NCBI GenBank assembly: GCA_001786015.1
Contig: MFVH01000024.1
Span: 5,310-16,377, forward strand
Source of the DNA: Candidatus Nomurabacteria bacterium RIFCSPLOWO2_01_FULL_46_18
Lineage (GTDB): Bacteria > Patescibacteriota > Minisyncoccia > Phycocordibacterales > UBA9973
DNA length: 11,068 nt
Reading direction: 5' to 3'
Positions 1 to 5,810 of the stretch are shown one piece after another; position 1 is the first letter of the stretch, and each line of letters opens with the position of its first letter. Both the position numbers and the translations under genes were made by a program. The notes under the pieces are model-generated. The model was not told the origin of the DNA. It ran no database searches and saw only the letters and a program-made list of their open reading frames with translations.

Positions 1-391
1 TATCGGCGAGGCTCGCAAGTTTTTTGGCAAAATTTTTATCGCCCTTTTGCTCTCCCGGATTGTTCCTTAGATTTTCGAGCAGTATAACCTCGCCATTCCG
101 CATTTCCCTTGTCACTTTTTTGACTTTTGGGCCGATAACTTGCGGAACAAATTTAACTTTGACAAACTTCTTCATGGCTTTAGCCACAGGGGCAAGTGAT
201 TCCGCGCCCTTTCCCAGATGAGAAACTAAAACTAGTTTTGCCCCCTTTCCCTTCAAAAAATTTATGGTCGGCAGTACTTTTATAATTCGAAAATTATCCT
301 CAACTTTGCCATTTTTTATCGGCAGATTAAAATCGACTCGGATCAGAATAGTCTTGCCTCTTATGTTTTTTAGTTTTTTAACGCTTCGCAT
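1..391 (-). CDS. pgk: phosphoglycerate kinase, N-terminal part (cut by window edge)
   Basis: Glycolytic phosphoglycerate kinase, which makes ATP and 3-phosphoglycerate from ADP and 1,3-bisphosphoglycerate in the cytosol. The frame opens at ATG 391-389 and is still open at the left edge, giving the first 130 residues of a family usually near 390-400. Visible family motifs are RVDFNLP (18-24), DNFRI with the catalytic Arg at 35, VSHLGK (56-61), LLENLR (104-109) followed by NPGE, and FAKKLASLAD at the edge. Two departures stand out. The usual SHLGRP is SHLGK, so Lys61 replaces an Arg that normally contacts 3-phosphoglycerate. The usual LRF is LRN. The loop after HLG is also shorter than usual. 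The start lies inside the 3' end of tpiA (22-base overlap), no Shine-Dalgarno site is visible, and the gene is probably co-transcribed with tpiA. Family assignment is very secure; the rest of the protein is not visible. Confidence 0.93.
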   Translation of the reverse strand, partial: MRSVKKLKNIRGKTILIRVDFNLPIKNGKVEDNFRIIKVLPTINFLKGKGAKLVLVSHLGKGAESLAPVAKAMKKFVKVKFVPQVIGPKVKKVTREMRNGEVILLENLRNNPGEQKGDKNFAKKLASLAD

Positions 392-1140
392 ATTTTTACG
401 ATCTCCGTGAATTCTTCCGCGTCCAGGCTGGCCCTTCCAGGAAGAAGTCCGTCGATCCCCCCGTTTTCTAGAAAATCTTTTGCGCTCTTCATGTTAACCG
501 AACCACCGTAAATAATTCGCGTCTCCGCGGCAATCTCGGGAGAGCTCGCGTCCGAAAGCGTCTTCCGGATGAAAATTGCCATCTCCCGCGAGTCGGCCGA
601 GGTCGCGTCATGACGATTGGCTGTGCTTGAAATCGCCCAAACCGGCTCATAGGCGATGACAATTTTGGAAATTAAGTTTTTAGAAACTCCCTTCAGACAT
701 CTTTCGACTTGCGATTTTATAACACTAAAGTACTCGTGGTTCGCGTCTCTCTCTTTCTCCCCGACGCAGAGGATTGGAACAAGCCCGGCTTTGAGCGCGG
801 ATTTAATTTTCTTATTGACGAAGCCGTCGGTTTCTCCAAGTTCTCTTCTTTCGGAGTGGCCCAGAATCACGTAGCGGACACCAAGATTATAAAGCATCTC
901 TCCCGACACTTCTCCGGTAAAGGCTCCGGCATCTTCCCAGAAAGCGTCCTGCGCGCCTAAAACAATTTTCCTGGAGAATTTTTTGAGCCTCTCTAAGTAT
1001 AAGTACGGCGGGCAAACAACAATTTCAGTTTTTTTAATTCGAGAAATCCTCCTGGTTAAACCAATGAACAACTTCTCCGCATCTTTTAGGCTAAGCGGGT
1101 TCATTTTCCAGTTGCCGATCACTATTTTCTTTTGCCTCAT
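370..1140 (-). CDS. tpiA: triosephosphate isomerase
   Basis: Interconverts dihydroxyacetone phosphate and glyceraldehyde 3-phosphate in glycolysis; the family forms cytosolic (beta/alpha)8-barrel dimers. At 256 residues it has normal length and appears intact. Catalytic residues fall at near-canonical positions: Asn10 and Lys12 in GNWKMN, His95 in ILGHSERR, and Glu165 in AYEPVW. The phosphate-binding YGGSVN (211-216) is present. Loop 6, normally PVWAIGTGKTA, reads PVWAISSTANRHDATSA: the GTG is lost and the segment is about three residues longer. The later GG phosphate loop reads LPGRASL (233-239), with Arg in place of the second Gly. The ATG at 1140 is chosen because the barrel begins at once and an extended -10 ends exactly 7 nt before it, suggesting leaderless mRNA. 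pgk follows with a 22-base overlap, so the pair is a glycolytic operon. Assignment is certain; the effect of the loop changes is not known. Confidence 0.97.
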   Translation of the reverse strand: MRQKKIVIGNWKMNPLSLKDAEKLFIGLTRRISRIKKTEIVVCPPYLYLERLKKFSRKIVLGAQDAFWEDAGAFTGEVSGEMLYNLGVRYVILGHSERRELGETDGFVNKKIKSALKAGLVPILCVGEKERDANHEYFSVIKSQVERCLKGVSKNLISKIVIAYEPVWAISSTANRHDATSADSREMAIFIRKTLSDASSPEIAAETRIIYGGSVNMKSAKDFLENGGIDGLLPGRASLDAEEFTEIVKICEALKN

Positions 1141-1147
1141 ATGGCGA

Positions 1148-1156
1148 ATTATATCA
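1148..1156 (-). promoter_or_regulatory. extended -10 promoter of tpiA-pgk, leaderless arrangement
   Basis: The minus strand reads TGATATAAT, a perfect TATAAT with the upstream TG of an extended -10. The hexamer ends at 1148 and the ATG of tpiA begins at 1140, leaving 7 nt (1147-1141). A start site 6-8 nt after the -10 would put the mRNA 5' end at or next to the ATG. There is no room for a Shine-Dalgarno site. No good -35 box is seen about 17 nt upstream, as is common for extended -10 promoters. Confidence 0.7.
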
Positions 1157-1164
1157 TAATGAGT

Positions 1165-1170
1165 TAAAAT
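1165..1170 (+). promoter_or_regulatory. possible -10 box for the minor pilin operon
   Basis: TAAAAT lies 10 nt before the ATG at 1181, on the plus strand of the 40-base divergent intergenic region. It matches the -10 consensus at five of six positions, but no convincing -35 or TG extension accompanies it. If used, the leader would be only about 3 nt, and the AGAGA at 1170-1174 would hardly be available as a ribosome site. This is a tentative call. Confidence 0.35.
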
Positions 1171-1180
1171 AGAGACATTT

Positions 1181-2521
1181 ATGGCTTTCGGCTCTGACAG
1201 AAAAATTTCTTCCCGCGGTTTTACATTGATCGAAACTTTGGTCGGCAGTTTTATTTTTCTGCTGGTGGCTCTCTCCGGCTACAGGGCGTTCGCCGCGCTG
1301 ATGGACGCAGTCATTTTTTCACAAGCTAAAATTGCCGGCACCTCGCTGGCCAATGAAAGCATCGAAATCACACGCAATTTACCCTATGAGGACGTGGGGG
1401 TAGAATCTGGAATCCCGAGTGGGAAAATCCCGCGCAATCAAACGTTTGTAAAAGACGGCTATAGTTTTGATCTACAGACAACCATAAGAAATGTCGACGA
1501 CCTCTTTGACGGCACAATCGGAGGAATTCCGAACGACTCTTCTCCGGCTGACTATAAGTCGGCGGATTTGGACATAACTTGCTCCAACTGTAAAATATTT
1601 TCTCCTCTTAGATTCACCACCCTGGTGGCTCCCCGCACTCTCGAAACTGCATCGAATAACGGCGCCCTTTTCATTCAAGTCTTTGACGCAAGCGGTCTTC
1701 CGATTCCCAACGCCTCTCTCCATATCGTAAATACGCAAACAAACCCGGATACGATCATCGATGAACTTTCTGACAACGAAGGGTGGATAAAAATCGTAGA
1801 CGCACCGCCCGGCACCAATGCTTACAATATTCTGGCAACTAAAGAGGGATACTCCCGAGATGAAACATATCCCCCCGGAGGAGCGGCCGGACCGGACCCG
1901 CTTAAACCAGATGCCACAGTCGTTGTCCAGGAAGTAACCCAGCTGTCGCTCTCGATAGACAGAACAAGTTCACTGAATGTTTCCAGTATCGATCAAGCCT
2001 GTGTGATATCCCCTAATGTGGGCTTTTCCCTGACCGGCTCAAAACTTATCGGTGCGCCCTCGGTGCTTAAATACCCCACCCAAAACTTTACGACCGATGC
2101 TTCCGGAGGTTACCTCGTTTCAGATCTAGAATGGGATAATTACTCTGTTTTGCTCACTTCCATTTCTTACGACTTAGCGGGAGCAAGCCTTTTACCCTCC
2201 TTTGCTCTAAACCCGAATGAAAATAAGGCGCTCAATTTGGTCACCGTGCCGCATTTGGACAAAGCTCTTTTGGTTTCAGTAAAAGATCCCAATGGAGCAG
2301 CCATTGATGGAGCGACAGTGCGCTTGGAAAAAACCGAATTTGATGAAACCAAAAACACCAACTCCGGGGCCTGCCCGACGCCGGGGCAAGTTTTCTGGAA
2401 CGGACTTCCGGACGGCGAATATACCCTAACCGTTTCCAAGACAGGATTTCAAACTTCGATTATCACCCCTCTCAATCTGTCTCTTCCTTGGCAAAATCAA
2501 ATTATAATTCTGTCGCCTTAA
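1181..2521 (+). CDS. PilV/GspI-like minor pilin with large repeat-type extracellular domains
   Basis: A 446-residue prepilin-like protein. Residues 1-13 form the leader ending in SSRG; the prepilin peptidase site is Gly13|Phe14, followed by FTLIE with Glu18 at mature position +5, then a hydrophobic helix to about residue 33 and a continuing pilin helix to about 65. Instead of a single small globular head it carries a long beta-rich region. Three segments resemble carboxypeptidase-regulatory-like (transthyretin-type) folds: about 161-225 (GALFIQVFDASGLPIPNASL), about 280-350, and about 360-435 (VSVKDPNGAAIDGATV, then LPDGEYTLTVSKTGF). A CSNC pair lies at 134-137. It is the first of three prepilin genes; the next ATG starts one base after its stop. 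Context fits a minor pilin at the pilus tip, and the added domains could be adhesive, which is inference. No clear Shine-Dalgarno site is seen. The prepilin call is strong; the exact PilV/GspI equivalence is less so. Confidence 0.85.
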   Translation: MAFGSDRKISSRGFTLIETLVGSFIFLLVALSGYRAFAALMDAVIFSQAKIAGTSLANESIEITRNLPYEDVGVESGIPSGKIPRNQTFVKDGYSFDLQTTIRNVDDLFDGTIGGIPNDSSPADYKSADLDITCSNCKIFSPLRFTTLVAPRTLETASNNGALFIQVFDASGLPIPNASLHIVNTQTNPDTIIDELSDNEGWIKIVDAPPGTNAYNILATKEGYSRDETYPPGGAAGPDPLKPDATVVVQEVTQLSLSIDRTSSLNVSSIDQACVISPNVGFSLTGSKLIGAPSVLKYPTQNFTTDASGGYLVSDLEWDNYSVLLTSISYDLAGASLLPSFALNPNENKALNLVTVPHLDKALLVSVKDPNGAAIDGATVRLEKTEFDETKNTNSGACPTPGQVFWNGLPDGEYTLTVSKTGFQTSIITPLNLSLPWQNQIIILSP

Positions 2522-2522
2522 A

Positions 2523-3131
2523 ATGAAGAAAAAATGGCAAAAGCGAAAAGGATTTCTTTTACTGGAAGTACTTTTTGGTATTTCTATTTTTGTCATCGTG
2601 GCCATTGCGATTACTCTCTTCGCCCGGAACATCTGGATTTATGGAGCCTACATTTCGACCGGCTTGAGTGACGCCAACGACGGGAAAAACGCACTAAAAA
2701 CAATTGTTAAGGAAATACGCACGGCCTCGGCCGCCGATACCGGAGCATATGTCATAAGTTTGGCCGCGTCGGACACTTTCACTTTTTACTCCGATATCGA
2801 CAGCGATGGGCTTAAAGAAAAGGTTAGATATTTTTTAAGCGGTTCGGAGGTGAAAAAAGGGGTTATCAAACCTTCCGGTAGCCCGCTGTCTTATAATCCC
2901 GGGAGCGAAGCGATCTCAACTCTGATCTCGAGTGTAATCAATACCGATATTTTTGAATATTACGATAAAAACTACGATGGAACTACGGATCCCCTGACAA
3001 CGCCAATCGATATGCCTTCCGTTCGCCTGGTAAAAATAACCATAAGTATCGATAAGGATCCGAACCGAGCGCCCGAAGTGACTACTTTTTCCACCCAAGT
3101 TTCAATCAGAAACCTGAAAGATAATTTATGA
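2523..3131 (+). CDS. PilW/GspJ-like minor pilin
   Basis: A 202-residue type IV prepilin-like protein. A basic leader (MKKKWQKRKG) is cut after Gly10, followed by FLLLE with Glu15 at mature +5 and a hydrophobic segment to about residue 33. The amphipathic helix continues through about 67. The C-terminal head contains short Asp-rich stretches, DIDSDG at 91-96 and DKNYDGTTD at 148-156, that might bind calcium but do not form a recognised loop with confidence. The head ends in beta-type sequence (VRLVKITISID, FSTQVSIRN), as in PilW/GspJ pseudopilins. The gene starts one base after the preceding stop and overlaps the next gene by 4 bases (ATGA at 3128-3131), implying translational coupling. It probably belongs to the minor-pilin priming/tip complex. 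It could equally be described as a generic type II secretion-like pseudopilin. Confidence 0.85.
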   Translation: MKKKWQKRKGFLLLEVLFGISIFVIVAIAITLFARNIWIYGAYISTGLSDANDGKNALKTIVKEIRTASAADTGAYVISLAASDTFTFYSDIDSDGLKEKVRYFLSGSEVKKGVIKPSGSPLSYNPGSEAISTLISSVINTDIFEYYDKNYDGTTDPLTTPIDMPSVRLVKITISIDKDPNRAPEVTTFSTQVSIRNLKDNL

Positions 3132-4555
3132 AAAAAGAAAGAGCAAATTTGAAGAGGGGCATAATTATAATCCAGACGGTAGTCTTTGCCGCCGTCGCGG
3201 TAATCATCATTGGGGCGCTGGCCAGCTTCGCGGCTACCACCATCAAGGGCGGGCGAATAAATTTTAACCGCGAACAGGCGTTTCAAGCCGCCGAGGCGGG
3301 AATAGATTATTATCGCTGGCACCTGGCTCACGCACCGAATGACTACACCGACGGCGGAGAAGGGGCGGGACCCTATGTCCACTTCCTAAAAGACAGGGAG
3401 GGAAACACTGTCGGCCAATTTTCTCTCGAGATCACCGCGCCGCCCCCGGGTTCAACTAAGGTGGTGATAAGGTCCACCGGTTCGGCGACGGTTGATTCCT
3501 CTTTTCTAAGAACAGTTGAAAGTTCGGTAGCCAAACCGTCAATCGCCAAATATGCGGTGGCCGGAAACAACGCTTTTCGTTTTGGCGCCGGAACTGAAAT
3601 TTTCGGCCCAATTCATATAAACGGCGGAATCCGCTTTGACGGCTTAGCCCACAACTTGGTCAGCAGCGCGGCTACGACCTATACCGATACCGACGGCGAC
3701 GCCTGCACCACCACCAATTCCTGGGCGGTGCACACCTGTCTTTCTCCGCAGGATCCAACGTCACCAACCTCGCTTCCGCCTCGACCCGATGTCTTCGAAG
3801 CTGGACGGCTGATCAGCCAACCTTTAATTGATTTTTCCAGCTTTACCGCCGACTTGGCCATCCTTAAGTCAAAGGCTCAATCGGCAGATGGATTTTACCA
3901 GAACCTAGCTGGAACCGGATACGTCGGGTACCATATAGTTTTAAAAACAAATGATACATTCGATCTTTATAAGATAAACTCCTGGGCAGATCTGGGAAAC
4001 TGCTCCGGCACGAGTTCAAGCTGGAGCGTTGGTACGCAAACGCTTCAAGGAAATTACCCGTTTCCGGTAAACGGAATCATTTTTTTGGAAGACCATACAG
4101 TGGTGGATGGACAAATAGACGGCGCACGGCTTACTATCACGGCCGCCGACCTGATCAGCCCAATCGTCTACAAAAATATAATCATCAACAATGATGTTTC
4201 CTACACTAATTACGACGGCGCCGATGCAATAGGGCTAATCGGACAAAACGGCGTGAAAGTTGGAATGATAAGTGAGGATAATTTGAAAATCGACGGGGCG
4301 CTAATCGCTCAAAATAGTAGCGTCGGAAGATTCTACTATGTCGGTAGCAACTGCTCTTACAAAAATCGCTCCATTATTTCGCTATATGGCATGATTGCTT
4401 CTTTCGCCCGCTACGGGTTCGCCTACACCAACGGCACAGGATATGCCACTAGAAATATAACCTACGACGCAAATTTACTGTACGCTCCACCGCCGGATTT
4501 CCCGCTGACTGCCGACGAATACCAGATACTCTCCTGGCAAGAAACGTCCAACTAG
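3128..4555 (+). CDS. PilX/GspK-like minor pilin-type protein with beta-rich C-terminal region
   Basis: A 475-residue membrane-anchored pilus protein. The N terminus (KKERANLKRG|IIIIQ) looks like a prepilin leader ending at Gly11, followed by a strongly hydrophobic helix to about residue 36, but position +5 is Gln16 rather than Glu. This matches the known loss of Glu5 in GspK, the tip pseudopilin of type II secretion. Residues 50-69 (QAFQAAEAGIDYYRWHLAHA) match the conserved AFxAAEAGI segment of PilX N-terminal proteins. Residues about 140-450 are rich in short hydrophobic beta strands and Gly/Asn turns, suggestive of a beta-helix, and include TDTDGDAC (186-193), which might bind a metal. It ends the plus-strand operon, and its stop lies only 2 bases from the stop of pilC on the other strand. 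The order I-J-K suggests a tip complex in which this is the capping member. No known domain is assigned to the C-terminal two-thirds. Confidence 0.8.
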   Translation: MKKERANLKRGIIIIQTVVFAAVAVIIIGALASFAATTIKGGRINFNREQAFQAAEAGIDYYRWHLAHAPNDYTDGGEGAGPYVHFLKDREGNTVGQFSLEITAPPPGSTKVVIRSTGSATVDSSFLRTVESSVAKPSIAKYAVAGNNAFRFGAGTEIFGPIHINGGIRFDGLAHNLVSSAATTYTDTDGDACTTTNSWAVHTCLSPQDPTSPTSLPPRPDVFEAGRLISQPLIDFSSFTADLAILKSKAQSADGFYQNLAGTGYVGYHIVLKTNDTFDLYKINSWADLGNCSGTSSSWSVGTQTLQGNYPFPVNGIIFLEDHTVVDGQIDGARLTITAADLISPIVYKNIIINNDVSYTNYDGADAIGLIGQNGVKVGMISEDNLKIDGALIAQNSSVGRFYYVGSNCSYKNRSIISLYGMIASFARYGFAYTNGTGYATRNITYDANLLYAPPPDFPLTADEYQILSWQETSN

Positions 4556-4557
4556 AA

Positions 4558-5775
4558 TTATTTTATCTCATCCAAAATCGAATACAAAGGCGAAATCATC
4601 GAGATGGCGAAAAAGCCGACACCGGCGCCGATTACGATCATCAGGACCGGTTCGATGATGGTGGATAGATTTTTGGTCTTGTTCTCAATTTCTTCTTCGT
4701 AAAAATTTGCGATTTGCGAAAGCATGTCCGAGAGTTTCCCCGTCTCCTCCCCGACTTCCGTCATCTCCGACATCATCACCGGGTAAAGGTTCGAGTGGGC
4801 TTCGAAGGCCTGGGAAAAGGGAGACCCTTTTTCGATTGCGAGCTTCGCCTCCCGCAGAACCGCCTTATAATAAATATTCTGAACAACGTCTTCGGTGATC
4901 TCGAGGGCTCGGCCGATGGAAACGCCGGCTACCAAGAGCGACGAGATGGTGCGGGCGGTCCGGGCAGTATTCAATTCCTTGGCTAGTTTACCGACAACCG
5001 GCAAGTGCAGAACGAAAAAGTCAACGTACCTGGCCATAAATTTCGCCCGAAAAAGAGCCACCAGTGAAATTCCGCCGAAGAAAATAAGAAGAAAAGTCAA
5101 AATCAAGTGATTCGAGAAAAAATTCCCGAGCGCGATGAGAAAGCGGGTCGAAGCCGGGAGCTCCACCTCGAGTTCCTTGAAGGTGCTGGCCAGGGTTGGA
5201 ACGACAAAGGCAAACAGTAAGACACCGATAATCACCATCGCCGAGAGAATGATGCCGGGATAAATCATGGCGCCGCGGACCTTTTTGGTGAGGGCGTGAG
5301 ATTTGTCCAGACTGACACCAATGTCGGTGAGCGCGTTGGCGAGATTGCCCGATTCCTCGCCGGCGCGCACCATCGAAACGAAGAGCTTCGAAAAAACTTT
5401 TGGAAATTTCGCCAGGGCCGAAGAAAGCGTCTCCCCGATATTGATATCAGCCGAGAGCGAAATCAAAATTTTATTGAGGGCGGCGTTTTTGGTTTGTTTC
5501 TCCAGCACCCCAAGGGCCCGGGCTAAAGAAAGCCCGGCCCGAAGCATCCCGCTTAAATTTTTACAGAAAATTATCTGCTCGGAAACGCCGACTCGGCCGA
5601 TAATTTTTTGCAACAAAAGCGAAGGGTCAAAAGAGTGTTTATTTTTTTCTTTGATTGAGATCGGAGTACTGCCCCGCGAGCGCAGTTCATGGGCCAGGGT
5701 AAAGCGGTCGATCGAGTCCATCACCCCTTCATAAACTTCCCCAGTCTTTGATTTTGCTTTGTATGCGAATAACAT
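4558..5775 (-). CDS. pilC: type IV pilus inner-membrane platform protein PilC (GspF family)
   Basis: A 405-residue polytopic platform protein on which the PilB motor is thought to act to insert pilins into the growing pilus. Length matches the PilC/GspF family. Two homologous T2SSF domains are visible. The first, about 66-190, includes MVRAGEESGNL (135-145). The second, about 268-395, includes the matching EMTEVGEETGKL (337-348). Hydrophobic segments are at about 172-195, 222-243 and 373-395, giving the usual three spans. The N-terminal segment (FAYKAKSKTGEVYEG) is typical of the family. The ATG at 5775 is well supported by this start. It follows pilB by 35 bases (5776-5810) with no clear Shine-Dalgarno site and probably shares its transcript. 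It converges on the PilX-like gene with only 2 bases between stops. Very secure. Confidence 0.95.
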   Translation of the reverse strand: MLFAYKAKSKTGEVYEGVMDSIDRFTLAHELRSRGSTPISIKEKNKHSFDPSLLLQKIIGRVGVSEQIIFCKNLSGMLRAGLSLARALGVLEKQTKNAALNKILISLSADINIGETLSSALAKFPKVFSKLFVSMVRAGEESGNLANALTDIGVSLDKSHALTKKVRGAMIYPGIILSAMVIIGVLLFAFVVPTLASTFKELEVELPASTRFLIALGNFFSNHLILTFLLIFFGGISLVALFRAKFMARYVDFFVLHLPVVGKLAKELNTARTARTISSLLVAGVSIGRALEITEDVVQNIYYKAVLREAKLAIEKGSPFSQAFEAHSNLYPVMMSEMTEVGEETGKLSDMLSQIANFYEEEIENKTKNLSTIIEPVLMIVIGAGVGFFAISMISPLYSILDEIK

Positions 5776-5810
5776 GCTTGATAAACTTGATGAACTTTTT
5801 TACTTTATAA

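Noticed and set aside
3129..3131. TGA as a recoded glycine (SR1/Gracilibacteria code)
   Set aside because: This TGA ends a complete minor pilin exactly at an ATGA overlap with the next gene, and a second TGA follows soon after in the same frame.
5303..5734. Plus-strand open frame of 143 codons opposite pilC
   Set aside because: It lies wholly antisense to a certain pilC, has no family-like sequence, no Shine-Dalgarno site and a composition explained by the opposite strand.
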